A DNA stretch of 61,078 nt, taken from positions 1 through 61,078 of the forward strand of contig CAJOIF010000025.1 in the NCBI GenBank assembly GCA_905234765.1, in the 5' to 3' direction. Position 1 is the first letter of the stretch; every line of letters starts with the position of its first letter. The stretch is from an uncultured Bacteroidales bacterium. Lineage in GTDB: Bacteria > Bacteroidota > Bacteroidia > Bacteroidales > F082. Of this stretch, positions 10,158 through 18,523 are shown piece by piece. The notes beneath the pieces are model-generated. The model did no database searches and was not told the DNA's origin. It saw only the letters and a program-made list of their open reading frames with translations. The position numbers were made by a program, and so were the translations under genes.

Positions 10158-12293
10158 TTATCAAAAACATAACTATAGAGAATTTCAGGAGTTATTATAA
10201 AGAAAGCTCTATTGATATTGGCAACGGTTTAACACTAATAATAGGCTCAAACGGTGACGGAAAGACAACTTTGTTTGAAGCTATTGAATGGCTGTTTGAT
10301 ACCGTTGGCTCTTTGCCAAAAGCTGACAACAAATACATCTCCAAGAAGAGAATCTCTGAACTTATGGATTCTGAATCGGATTATGTCAGGGTTTCAATGA
10401 CTTATGTAAATGATGGGAGCGAAAGGCTAATTCAAAAATCCTTCAAATTCACCAAAAGCCTCAGCGGTGAAATTTCCACTTCCAATTTTTCCTACGATTT
10501 GTACATACAACAAGGAGTGGAAAAAGACTTAAAAACTGGTGAAATTGCCACTCGACTATTTGAAAGAGATTTCCCGACTTCTATCAGAAAGTATTGCTTG
10601 TTTAAGGGCGAACAGAACTTGGACATTTTCAAGAATGATGAGGCCATGAGCTATCTTGTTGAAACATTCAGCCAAATCCGTGATTTTGACCCCTATCTGT
10701 CTTTTATGGAAAACTCAAAAGCTTGGGCGGAAAAAGCCACCGACAATGCCATTAGAGCGGACAGGAAAAACTCTAGTGAGGCACAACGATTGCGCTACTT
10801 GATTACTAGTGAAGAAAAGCAAATTGGCGAATTGGAAACCGAACTTCGGAACAAAAGGGATGAAGCCATCAATTTTCAAACCTTATTGGAAGACCTTGAA
10901 AAGAACAAAGAGGCATCAAGTCTGTTGGTTGATACCAATTCAAGGCTGGCAAGCCTAAAAGCACAAAAAGAGCAGGTCCAAAGAGAACTTAATGAGAACT
11001 ACACCTTCCGCTTATTAGATGACATGTGGATACTCATGGGTTATGAGTCCATCGCCGAAGAATACAGGGATTTGGTTGGTCGTCTCGATAAAGAACAAAG
11101 GAAACAACAAAGCAAGTACGACCAAGAAGTTGGTGCTAAAAAGGTCATTGCCCAAATTAACAGGGATTTGAGTCACGGTCATGTTCCTTTGGCGATAAAC
11201 ATTCCAGACGAAAACACAATGCGTGAAATGCTTGATGAGGAGTTTTGCAAGATTTGTGGTCGCCCTGCACCTAAAGGCTCCGAGCCTTATCTCTTCATGA
11301 AAAAGCGTCTTGAAACTTATTTGGCCTCCTTGGAAAGTGAAGAAGAAAAAGAAGTAGAGGTTGAACCGTTGTTCAAAAATGCTTTCATCAAGGAACTATA
11401 TGACAGATACTCGGTTCTTCACAACAATATGAAGTTTCTGAACAGGTTGAATGGCTTTATTGACAATGGAATACGTGAGAATTTGAAAAAGCACGACATC
11501 ATCGACAGCCTGTCTTCAAATATTGAACAAGCAGAAGAGAAGAAGAAACGAATTCTTGCCCAAACAGACGGACTTTCAGAGGATGAGCTTGTTTCCGCAT
11601 ACAACAACATATCTGAATGGTGGAAGGCGAGGTCTGATGCAGAACGCCGCTCGGACATTTTAGAAGCACAAATTAAAAAGCATAAAGACTCTTTGGAAGA
11701 TTATAGAACACAATTCTCCAAGATTTCAGAAGACTCTTCTGCTGCAATGTATAGTAGGACAAGCCAGGCCATCAGAAGAATACTTGATTCGTTTGTGTCG
11801 GCGAAGAAAAAGAACAAAAGGGACTTTCTGGATCAACTTGAAGAGGTAACCAATGAATACCTTGGACTTTTGAATAAAGGTGATTTTAGAGGCTATGCGC
11901 AAATCGTTGAAAAGCCCAATTCAAGCGCTGAGATTATTTTGATTGATACAGATGGCTCACGCATTTACAACGCCAACACAGCATTGAAGACTACAATGTA
12001 CATGTCGTTGCTGTTTGCAGTTGCCAAATTGACCACCGTCAAGCACGAAAACGATTATCCTTTGATCTTCGATGCCCCTACGTCATCGTTCACGGCTGCA
12101 AAGGAAAGCGATTTCTTTGGTGTGATTGCTGGTATCAACAAACAGACCATAATCGTCACCAAGAGTTTCCTTGTTGAAGACTCTGATGGAAATTCCACTT
12201 TGGACAAACTGCGTCTAATACCGCATCGAAAAAGCACGGCCTTTTGATGAAAAAGACCTGTCCACCATCCAAACCTATGTTGAATCCATCTAA
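10154..12293 (+). CDS. SMC/DndD-like ATPase with CxxC hook, frameshift near 3' end
   Basis: N-terminus IIKNITIENFRSYYKESSI then GSNGDGKTTLFEAIEW is the RecF/SMC/Rad50 Walker A region. Long charged coiled coils follow, split by FCKICGRPAP (about residue 360), a CxxC zinc-hook-like turn. Walker B is DYPLIFDAPTSS near residue 638. The frame opened at 10154 stops at 12247, but one base before TAC at 12219 the sequence shifts to a frame reading YRIEKARPFDEKDL and on to TAA at 12291-12293, 10 nt before the next gene. That tail looks genuine, so the shift (net +1 or -2 mod 3) is a recent lesion or assembly error. DndD, the ATPase of phosphorothioation systems, has this architecture; RecF- or RloC-like defence ATPases are alternatives. 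Confidence 0.75.
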
Positions 12294-12303
12294 AACTAAA
12301 GCC

Positions 12304-12906
12304 ATGCCAATTAGTAGCAACAACAAATACCGTGAAGACATTTTCGATGTGTGGGGAAGAAAAACTCCGTCATACGAAAAGCATTACGAAACCGAGGTGA
12401 TAAAGCCGCTTGCTGATTTTGGTGTTGGAACCAATGCCGTCTCAGATGCTAAAGGCAAAATACTGGGAGCAGCTTACGAAGTGCTTATCATGGCCTATTT
12501 CATCGGACTGTATTCAAAAAGACAAAAGCCTTTTGGCGATTATGCTGACATAAAAGATTGTGGTCAGCCAATCCAATATTGGGGCAATTTGGATTCCAAG
12601 AAAGGAAGAAAGGCATATCCGAAACTCAGGGAGTACATGTTTATGTCATTGGTGGCTCGTACACCTGACATTGATTGGATTGCCCTCGACAAAGGCCAAC
12701 GGACGGTAAATGAAACGGTGAATATGCTGATGCTCACGATGGAGGAGTACATCAATTACGGACTATCCGTATTGGCTGAAAAACTAAAGGAAGACGAAGG
12801 CTATTTCTATAACAAGAACTCGTTCTTGGACATCTTTAAAGACTTGACTCGCCCTAAACAAGAAAAGGACGATGAATCTGGAGATATGCCCGAGGCTCTT
12901 GATTGA
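12304..12906 (+). CDS. Unrecognised 200-residue protein closing the defence operon
   Basis: The frame extends upstream to ATG 12244, but those ~20 residues coincide with the restored SMC tail read in another frame, so ATG 12304 (10 nt after the restored SMC stop) is the better start. The protein is helical and soluble, with REDIFDVWGRKTPSYEKHYE near the N-terminus and a central KILGAAYEVLIMAYFIGLY. No catalytic motif is visible. By position it parallels DndE, the last gene of Dnd operons, but it is nearly twice DndE's size and I see no clear homology. Function unknown. Confidence 0.6.
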   Translation: MPISSNNKYREDIFDVWGRKTPSYEKHYETEVIKPLADFGVGTNAVSDAKGKILGAAYEVLIMAYFIGLYSKRQKPFGDYADIKDCGQPIQYWGNLDSKKGRKAYPKLREYMFMSLVARTPDIDWIALDKGQRTVNETVNMLMLTMEEYINYGLSVLAEKLKEDEGYFYNKNSFLDIFKDLTRPKQEKDDESGDMPEALD

Positions 12907-13039
12907 ATAGCTTCTCCGCACAAAAACTTCAAGGCATTCCGTCCCTTAAGGCTGTTGTCTCTTATCAAGCGATGTTTCCAAAACTATAATTCCTCTGCTG
13001 AGCACATCCCTAACATGTAAGCATACAGTGAAATGCACG

Positions 13040-13088
13040 TGCAGCCTTCCCTAAAAATGTAAACTTCCCCTTTTTAGGGAAGGCTGCA
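13040..13088. repeat. Perfect 18-bp inverted repeat with 13-nt loop
   Basis: The left arm TGCAGCCTTCCCTAAAAA (13040-13057) is the exact reverse complement of the right arm (13071-13088), separated by a 13-nt loop. No U-tract follows on either strand, so it is not a typical intrinsic terminator. It lies just upstream of the remnant at 13089 and could be the end of a small non-autonomous element or a protein-binding palindrome. Confidence 0.7.
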
Positions 13089-13274
13089 TCATCTAGTAAG
13101 TCGCACTGGCATCTTCAACTCAGAATAGAAGCTGGAAGAGGGGAGACCCCTTCAAAAGCATGGCTCAAGGATAATGTGATGGGTGCTCGTCTTGACGATG
13201 ACTTGTGGGTGCTACTTCAAAACACAGAATGGCGTGAACGTCTACGTAACTTCATCGTGAGCCATAAACTTTAA
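13089..13274 (+). pseudogene. C-terminal remnant of an unidentified protein
   Basis: An open frame of 61 codons reads SKSHWHLQLRIEAGRG, then WLKDNVMGARLDDDLWVLLQ, and ends VSHKL. The composition is that of real coding sequence, but there is no start codon and the frame degenerates into the palindrome upstream. I do not recognise the parent family. It sits between an intact operon and other decayed genes, consistent with a deletion-eroded boundary of the island. Confidence 0.45.
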
Positions 13275-13317
13275 ACAATCAACCAATGCCCCCAATCCTA
13301 CATAAAAAAACCTTGTG

Positions 13318-13469
13318 GTAGAACAAAACTGTGTCTATCAGGACATGGATGGCGATGACCAGCAATCTATCCACCTATGGCTGACCGTAGGGGAGAAGGT
13401 GGTGGGGCATCCGAAACCTTCATGCTCGACGGCATCCCACATATCCAGATGACCTGGACGAAAGGATAA
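13318..13469 (+). pseudogene. ElaA-like GNAT acetyltransferase remnant with internal deletion
   Basis: Two pieces in different frames. From 13318 the frame reads VEQNCVYQDMDGDDQQSIHL then VGEKVVG, matching the N-terminal signature of ElaA-type GNAT acetyltransferases (VEQ..YQD.DG.D). From 13419 another frame reads FMLDGIPHIQMTW and stops at 13469, which matches the C-terminal DGIPHI.M motif of the same family. The central acetyl-CoA-binding part, about 80-90 residues, is missing. The order and spacing show one gene that lost its middle. Confidence 0.6.
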
Positions 13470-13582
13470 AACGTCCTGGCTTTCACAGACTATTAAAAGG
13501 AGCTTCCATAAACTTCAGGGCAATAATCCTTAGAAGGTTTCGTATCTTGATGTGCAAAAAACTAACTTTTTTCGAAAAACCC

Positions 13583-13612
13583 TTGCAAGTTGAAAAAAAG
13601 TTTGTATTTTTG
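13583..13612 (+). promoter_or_regulatory. Strong Bacteroidota-type promoter upstream of the abiF leader RNA
   Basis: The -33 element TTG is at 13583-13585 and the -7 element TATTTTTG at 13605-13612, separated by 19 nt, a textbook match to the TTG-N19-TAnnTTTG consensus. Predicted transcription start about 13619, at the foot of the first hairpin and more than 100 nt before the abiF-like ATG. Confidence 0.75.
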
Positions 13613-13618
13613 CAGCAA

Positions 13619-13671
13619 CCATTCTCACCGCGCGAGCTGAAAGGCAGCGTACCAGGGTGAGACTTTTTTTT
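13619..13671 (+). ncRNA. Short terminator-ended RNA upstream of abiF, candidate ncRNA antitoxin
   Basis: From the predicted start (~13619) the RNA folds at once: TCTCACC (13623-13629) pairs with GGTGAGA (13656-13662), enclosing an inner hairpin GCGC...GCGU with a GCUGAAAGGC tip. It is followed by eight U residues (13664-13671), so the unit resembles an intrinsic terminator and would give an RNA of about 53 nt. A second hairpin, GGCAT (13672-13676) with ATGCC (13694-13698), lies before the gene. AbiF-family HEPN proteins have been described with adjacent non-coding RNA partners acting as antitoxins; the promoter-RNA-terminator-abiF layout fits that. Alternative: an attenuator controlling abiF read-through. 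Confidence 0.55.
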
Positions 13672-13725
13672 GGCATGACCGTCGAGATGCAATATGCCAG
13701 GGTTTGATTTTTATAGTATTAGCTT

Positions 13726-14622
13726 ATGGATTATAATAAGATTGCACTCGACACGCCCGATTTGCTTGCTATGTTAAAACAGCGCGGGCTCCAAGTTCCT
13801 AATGAACAGGAAGCACTTGACATTCTTTCAGTTATTAGTTATTTCCGATTGGCCTGCTATTTTCGACCAATGGAAATTGACAAACGTACGCATGAGTTCC
13901 GACAAGGTGCTACCTTAGAACAAGCATTAACACTATACTCCTTCGACACCATACTAAGAGATAAGGTGTTTGGAGCCATAGGGCAAATTGAAGTGGCACT
14001 CCGTTCTCGTGTCAACCACCATTTCTCACGTCACCATACCCCTTTTTGGTTTACTCAAGTGGATATGGCAACAGATGGACATCTTTTTACTGAACACTTA
14101 AGCAGTGTTGATCGTGAATTGCATAGAAGTAAAGAGGAGTTCATTAAAGAGCACTTTGAACGATATGATAGACCGTCTTTCCCACCGGCTTGGAAGACGT
14201 TGGAGACGGTTTCTTTCGGGACACTATCTAAACTTTACCAAAACTTCTTCGATAAAACCGATAAAAAAGCCGTTGCCGTGGATTTTGGACTTCCACAACA
14301 TGAATTCTTGATCAGTTGGTTAGAGAGTTTAACCGTACTTCGCAATTTATGCGCCCATCATTCTAGAATTTGGAATCGTCGGTATGCCTTGAAACCGCAG
14401 ATGCCAAAAACATTGTCTGGTCACAAATGGCTGACGATTTTTTCTTTTCCCCCTGACAAGATATATCCACAACTATGCTGCATCGCCTATTTGCTCAATG
14501 CTATTGATCGACATAATGCTTTTACCAGCAACATTCAAAAACTTATAAACACACACCTTTCAATAAACCCTGCCGCTATGGGTTTCCCAAACGGATGGGA
14601 ACAAGAACCTCTTTGGAAATAG
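13726..14622 (+). CDS. AbiF/AbiD (Abi_2) family HEPN protein
   Basis: A 298-residue protein, the usual length of Abi_2 proteins. ALDTPDLLAMLKQRGL and ISYFRLACYFRPME are typical of the N-terminal region. Two HEPN R-x4-H motifs are present: RSRVNH (R93-H98) and RNLCAH (R206-H211), the second inside the family hallmark LRNLCAHHSRIWNR. HEPN proteins of this type act as RNases in abortive infection; AbiF has been proposed as a relative of the Cas13 ancestor. No membrane segment, so cytosolic. It is intact although its neighbours on both sides are decayed, which suggests it is maintained. The structured leader upstream is probably its RNA partner. Confidence 0.85.
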   Translation: MDYNKIALDTPDLLAMLKQRGLQVPNEQEALDILSVISYFRLACYFRPMEIDKRTHEFRQGATLEQALTLYSFDTILRDKVFGAIGQIEVALRSRVNHHFSRHHTPFWFTQVDMATDGHLFTEHLSSVDRELHRSKEEFIKEHFERYDRPSFPPAWKTLETVSFGTLSKLYQNFFDKTDKKAVAVDFGLPQHEFLISWLESLTVLRNLCAHHSRIWNRRYALKPQMPKTLSGHKWLTIFSFPPDKIYPQLCCIAYLLNAIDRHNAFTSNIQKLINTHLSINPAAMGFPNGWEQEPLWK

Positions 14623-14713
14623 TCTCACTCATCCATTTGCGAGCGTTATGGCGTTTAATTCCGCTGTGTACTGTAGTTTTCCAAAGTAGTTGAAATTTAT
14701 CTTAATAATTAAT

Positions 14714-14744
14714 TGCTATATATAAAATATTGTTGTTATCTTTG
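14714..14744 (+). promoter_or_regulatory. Promoter of the ORF6N pseudogene
   Basis: The -7 element TATCTTTG lies at 14737-14744, and a TTG about 20 nt upstream (14714-14716) serves as -33 element in an AT-rich stretch. The ATG at 14753 is only 9 nt past the -7 box, so either the transcript is almost leaderless or translation starts at ATG 14768. Confidence 0.55.
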
Positions 14745-14752
14745 CAGACTTA

Positions 14753-15255
14753 ATGGTCAGCAAGAAAATGGAAGAAAACAGTTTGGTGGCTCTAACCGAA
14801 AAATACCTGATGTCGAAAATCTACGTCATTAGGGGAGTTCAAGTAATGCTCGACGTGGATTTGGCAGTTATTTATGGATATACCACAAAAAATTTTAATC
14901 GTCAAGTTAAAAACAATATTGATCGTTTCGATGATGATTTTAGATTTCAACTTACAGATATAGAAGTGAATATCTTGAGGTGCAAAAACTGCACCTCAAG
15001 TTGGGGAGGGCCTTCATCCGACCGAGTTAGCTGATTTTAAACGAGAATATCCAAATGTTGACATTACCCTGAAACCCTCAGGTGGGATTTATCACGATCG
15101 TTACATATTCATTGATCACGGAACACCAAACGAAATGATTTTCCACTGCGGATGGAGGTAGACGGATTACCTCCATAAGCCGAGTCGAGGATGTAAAGCT
15201 TTATCAAAACATCATCAGTGATTTGGAGGTTCGTCAATCCACCTTGTCAATGTAA
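14753..15255 (+). pseudogene. ORF6N-domain protein, broken by two internal deletions
   Basis: Residues from MSKIYVIRGVQVMLDVDLAV through CKNCTSSWGG are the N-terminal ORF6N (KilA-N-related) domain common in Bacteroidota. The frame then runs into a stop at 15034, while another frame continues LHPTELADFKREYPNVDI and HDRYIFIDHGTPNEMIFHCG, the conserved C-terminal part of these proteins. After FHCG the expected A-S-S-K-D-A/G-G block is missing; the sequence looks like a 14-bp loss between two GGA triplets, then RRITSISRVEDVKLYQ continues in a third frame to TAA at 15253-15255, inside the parE 3' end. The middle of the protein is also deleted. Not functional. Confidence 0.7.
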
Positions 15256-17132
15256 GTGTCGTCTTCAATCCTCAGATTGTCGATGATAAACCGCTGACGC
15301 TCAGGGGTGTTGTTGCCCATATAGTATTTGAGCAATTCCTTGATGCCAAAGTCGTATTGAAGAATAACAGGTTCCAGTCGCATATTGGGTCCAATGAAGG
15401 CGCGGAACTCATCGGGGGAGATCTCGCCCAGACCTTTGAATCGGGTGATCTCAGCCTGCTTGCCACATTTCAAGATGGAGTCGATGCGTTCCTCCTCGGA
15501 ATAGCAGTAATAGGTCTCCTTCTTGTTGCGCACACGGAACAGGGGAGTCTGCAGGATGTAGACATGGCCGTTACGAACCAGGTCGGGGTAGAACTGCAGG
15601 AAGAAGGTAAGCATCAGCAGACGGATGTGCATGCCGTCGACATCGGCATCGGTGGCGATCACAATGTTGTTGTAACGGAGGTTCTCGATATCCTCGTCGA
15701 CGTTCAAGGCGGCCTGCAGGAGGTTGAACTCCTCGTTCTCGTAACAGACTTTTTTGGTCATGCCCAGACAGTTCAAAGGCTTTCCTCTCAAGCTGAACAC
15801 AGCTTGGGTCTGCACGTCGCGGCTCTTGGTGATGCTTCCCGAAGCGGAGTCACCCTCAGTGATGAAGATGGTGCTCTCCAAGCGTTTCTCGTGGTTGGTA
15901 TTGAGGTGGATGCGGCAGTCGCGCAGTTTCTTGTTGTTGAGGCTGACCTTCTTGGCGCTCTCACGGGCGGCCTTCTTGATGCCGGCAATCTCCTTGCGTT
16001 CTTTCTCGTTGGCTTGGATCTTGGCCTGCAACACACTGACGGTCTCAGGATTCTTATGGAGATAGTTGTCGAGATGGCGTTTCAGGATATCGAATACATA
16101 AGTCTTGAGGAAGGGACTGTCGTTGGTGCCGTCGGGGTTGTTGGGCGCGAGGTGGGTGGAACCGAGTTTGGTCTTGGTCTGTGCCTCGAACACCGGCTCC
16201 TGAATTCTCACACATAAAGCGCATATCAGGCCTTGACGGATGTCGGCGGGTTCGTATTCCTTCTGGAAGAACTCACGCACAACACGGGCATAGCCTTCGC
16301 GGAAAGCGGACTGGTGGGTGCCGCCTTCGGTGGTGTGCTGACCGTTGACGAACGAGTAAAAATAGTCGCTCGATTGGTTGTTGACATGGGTGAATGCTGC
16401 CTCAAAGTCGCCATCCTGGATGTGGATGACAGGGTAGAGGCCTTCGCCTTCCATGTTGTTCTGCAAGAGGTCGAGCAAGCCGTTTTTCGAATAATACCGC
16501 TTGTCGTTGTACATCATGGTCAAGCCACGGTTCAGATACACATAATTCCACACACGCTTTTCCACATATTCGTCCACATAGTGGTAGTTGCCGAACAGGG
16601 CACTATCGGGGACGAACTCCACCAGGGTGCCGGTTTCATCGGCTTTTTCATAGGCAACGATGCCGCTGTCGGTGGTCTTCTTGCCCTGGGCAAATTCCAC
16701 AATGCGGGTCTTGCCGTCGCGGATCGACTGCACCTTGAAGTAGGAGGAGAGGGCGTTGACGGCTTTGGTACCCACGCCGTTCAGACCCACCGACTTCTGG
16801 AACACCTTGCTGTCGTATTTGGCGCCAGTGTTCAACTGTGAGACAGCCTCCACCAGCTTCCCGAGCGGGATGCCTCGACCGTAATCCCGTATCGAGACCT
16901 TCTTCTCCGCCTTGTCGATGGTCAATTCTATCCTTCGACCATAACCTGAAGTAAACTCATCTATCGAGTTGTCAATCACCTCTTTAATCAACACGTAGAT
17001 ACCATCATCCTGAGAGGCGCCGTCGCCGAGTTTGCCGATATACATACCGGGACGGCGGCGGATGTGTTCCATATCCTCCAGGTGGACAATTTTATCGTCA
17101 CCGTAATCTTCTACTCTATACTCGTTTTCCAT
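15234..17132 (-). CDS. parE: DNA topoisomerase IV subunit B (ParE)
   Basis: A 632-residue GyrB/ParE family ATPase. The N-terminal GHKL ATPase shows [30 protein letters not shown] and [15 protein letters not shown]; the TOPRIM region shows [10 protein letters not shown] and [12 protein letters not shown]. The length and the absence of the GyrB-specific insert favour ParE of Bacteroidota over GyrB. With ParC it decatenates daughter chromosomes. Its start overlaps the flippase gene by 17 nt, so the two are co-transcribed. Downstream of its stop lies the decayed edge of the defence island rather than parC, which is not in the window. Confidence 0.9.
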   Translation of the reverse strand: MENEYRVEDYGDDKIVHLEDMEHIRRRPGMYIGKLGDGASQDDGIYVLIKEVIDNSIDEFTSGYGRRIELTIDKAEKKVSIRDYGRGIPLGKLVEAVSQLNTGAKYDSKVFQKSVGLNGVGTKAVNALSSYFKVQSIRDGKTRIVEFAQGKKTTDSGIVAYEKADETGTLVEFVPDSALFGNYHYVDEYVEKRVWNYVYLNRGLTMMYNDKRYYSKNGLLDLLQNNMEGEGLYPVIHIQDGDFEAAFTHVNNQSSDYFYSFVNGQHTTEGGTHQSAFREGYARVVREFFQKEYEPADIRQGLICALCVRIQEPVFEAQTKTKLGSTHLAPNNPDGTNDSPFLKTYVFDILKRHLDNYLHKNPETVSVLQAKIQANEKERKEIAGIKKAARESAKKVSLNNKKLRDCRIHLNTNHEKRLESTIFITEGDSASGSITKSRDVQTQAVFSLRGKPLNCLGMTKKVCYENEEFNLLQAALNVDEDIENLRYNNIVIATDADVDGMHIRLLMLTFFLQFYPDLVRNGHVYILQTPLFRVRNKKETYYCYSEEERIDSILKCGKQAEITRFKGLGEISPDEFRAFIGPNMRLEPVILQYDFGIKELLKYYMGNNTPERQRFIIDNLRIEDDTYIDKVD

Positions 17133-18429
17133 CCGTTTTATTTTTTTGCAAAAATAGCGAAATTTCGGCTTTACACCAAGCCCAATCGTCTTTTGTCAGC
17201 AATAAATCTTTCGTTCCAACCTCGGCCATTCGTTTGAACACCAGCCATTGATAGACCATAACGACAGCATAGGTGCATGAAAACGAAATGGCTGCGCCTG
17301 CAATACCCATCATCGGAACCAGGATGAAGGTGGTGGGAAGGGTCACCGCCAGTCCGACCAGCGAGGCGTAAAGGTTGTATTTTGGGATGCCTGTGCCCGA
17401 GAAATAATGGGTGAAGACCAGATGGGCCGAATAGCACAGAAGCCCGGGCGACAGCAGCAATATGACCTGTTTCACCTGTCCAAAGGCTCCGGTGAACAGC
17501 CATTCGAAGAAACCCACAGGCAGACAAGCCAGCACCAAAAGGCCAAAGAATGTCAAAAGCAGGGTGATTTTGAGGAATTTGATCGTCAAACTCACGATCT
17601 CTTTCTTGTCGGTAAGGTTGCTCAATCGCGAGAACTGTACCATCGCGACACTCATGCCGAACACCTTCACGCCTTCGCCCACTTGGGAGCCGGCGCCATA
17701 CACGCCTACGGAATCTTCGGTACAATGCTGGCGTATCAGGTACACACTCATACGGCGGTTCAAGGTACTCACCAGCGTTGAGAGTTGAATCACATAGCCA
17801 TATCTCAGCATCTCCTTGGCGGTCGGCAGGAGAGGGTCGCCACCGTCACGTTCGAGCATTCTGGCCATCAACACGAAGCCCACTACAAAAGCGATGGTAT
17901 AGCCGCACAACAGCGAATACACGAAGGCGCGGGCGTCGGTGATGCCCAGCACAAAGATGAACAGCGCCATCGAGCATACCTGCACGAATATCTGCAGCAG
18001 GAATACCCAGTTGTACGTTCCCACCTTCTCCTTGCCCAGAAACACACTTAGGTTGAAGCTATGGAAACTGTAAACGAAAGTCAGAATCAACGTGATGCCT
18101 TCGTAGCCGTGCGGAACGATATGGTCGAAGGTGGCGGGGTAGTGCGACAATATCCAGAACAGCAGGACGTAGAAGGCGGTCACCATCACGATCCACAGGT
18201 AGGAGACCTTCAACAGCGTGGAGAGTTTCTTGCGCGGAGTGAAGTACACCAATCCGCTGCCGGCGATGAACTCGATGCCGATAAGCAGGAAGGTGACGTC
18301 GGTGAGCACCGTAAAGCCGATGCCCCATTCCGCCGGACCCAGCACTTTGGTACCCATCAGCATGGTGACAAACCCGACCAACAGGTTCGTCAACCTCGTC
18401 ATGCCCGTGCCTAAGATCTTCTTTAACAT
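17116..18429 (-). CDS. Polysaccharide flippase (Wzx/MATE-like)
   Basis: A 437-residue integral membrane protein with about 12 hydrophobic segments, first residues [20 protein letters not shown]. This is the profile of polysaccharide-transport (PST/MATE superfamily) flippases that move lipid-linked oligosaccharide across the inner membrane. The frame opens at a TTG (18441) that lies inside the TAATTTTG promoter box, so ATG 18427-18429 is taken as the start; this leaves almost no leader. It is divergent from a glycosyltransferase, which supports a role in surface polysaccharide assembly. Confidence 0.8.
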   Translation of the reverse strand: MLKKILGTGMTRLTNLLVGFVTMLMGTKVLGPAEWGIGFTVLTDVTFLLIGIEFIAGSGLVYFTPRKKLSTLLKVSYLWIVMVTAFYVLLFWILSHYPATFDHIVPHGYEGITLILTFVYSFHSFNLSVFLGKEKVGTYNWVFLLQIFVQVCSMALFIFVLGITDARAFVYSLLCGYTIAFVVGFVLMARMLERDGGDPLLPTAKEMLRYGYVIQLSTLVSTLNRRMSVYLIRQHCTEDSVGVYGAGSQVGEGVKVFGMSVAMVQFSRLSNLTDKKEIVSLTIKFLKITLLLTFFGLLVLACLPVGFFEWLFTGAFGQVKQVILLLSPGLLCYSAHLVFTHYFSGTGIPKYNLYASLVGLAVTLPTTFILVPMMGIAGAAISFSCTYAVVMVYQWLVFKRMAEVGTKDLLLTKDDWAWCKAEISLFLQKNKTDGKRV

Positions 18430-18438
18430 TATTCGGCT

Positions 18439-18446
18439 CAAAATTA
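18439..18446 (-). promoter_or_regulatory. Promoter -7 box for the flippase-parE operon
   Basis: On the minus strand this reads TAATTTTG, matching TAnnTTTG. It sits about 10 nt before the chosen ATG, implying a very short leader. Confidence 0.55.
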
Positions 18447-18499
18447 CAATTCTTTTCGGGATTATGCGTTAATACTTCACTCCTTGTGAGATTTTTTCC

Positions 18500-18507
18500 T
18501 AATTTTG
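18500..18507 (+). promoter_or_regulatory. Promoter -7 box for the glycosyltransferase gene
   Basis: TAATTTTG matches the Bacteroidota -7 element; a TTG at 18484-18486 is a possible, rather closely spaced -33 element. It lies 17 nt before ATG 18524 and is divergent from the flippase promoter. Confidence 0.5.
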
Positions 18508-18523
18508 ACGGATTTTTAGCGGT

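Larger units (their letters stand above)
12907..13725 (+). other. 819-bp stretch without an intact gene: decayed remnants, palindrome, promoter and small RNA
   Basis: Bases 12907-13039 show nothing I can identify. Then come an 18-bp palindrome (13040-13088), a gene remnant (13089-13274), two pieces of a GNAT acetyltransferase (13318-13469), about 110 nt of unassigned sequence, and the promoter plus structured RNA upstream of the abiF-like gene (13583-13698). Each item is listed separately. Confidence 0.6.

Noticed and set aside
2488..12906. BREX type 4, Dpd or Ssp identity for the island
   Set aside because: No PglZ, BrxL, DpdA, SspB or SspE-like protein is visible; only the PP-loop enzyme is shared.
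15357..16217. 286-codon open frame antisense to parE
   Set aside because: Composition typical of antisense reading; parE is conserved and intact here.
18430..18441. TTG start for the flippase
   Set aside because: It falls inside the TAATTTTG -7 box; ATG 18427-18429 is used.
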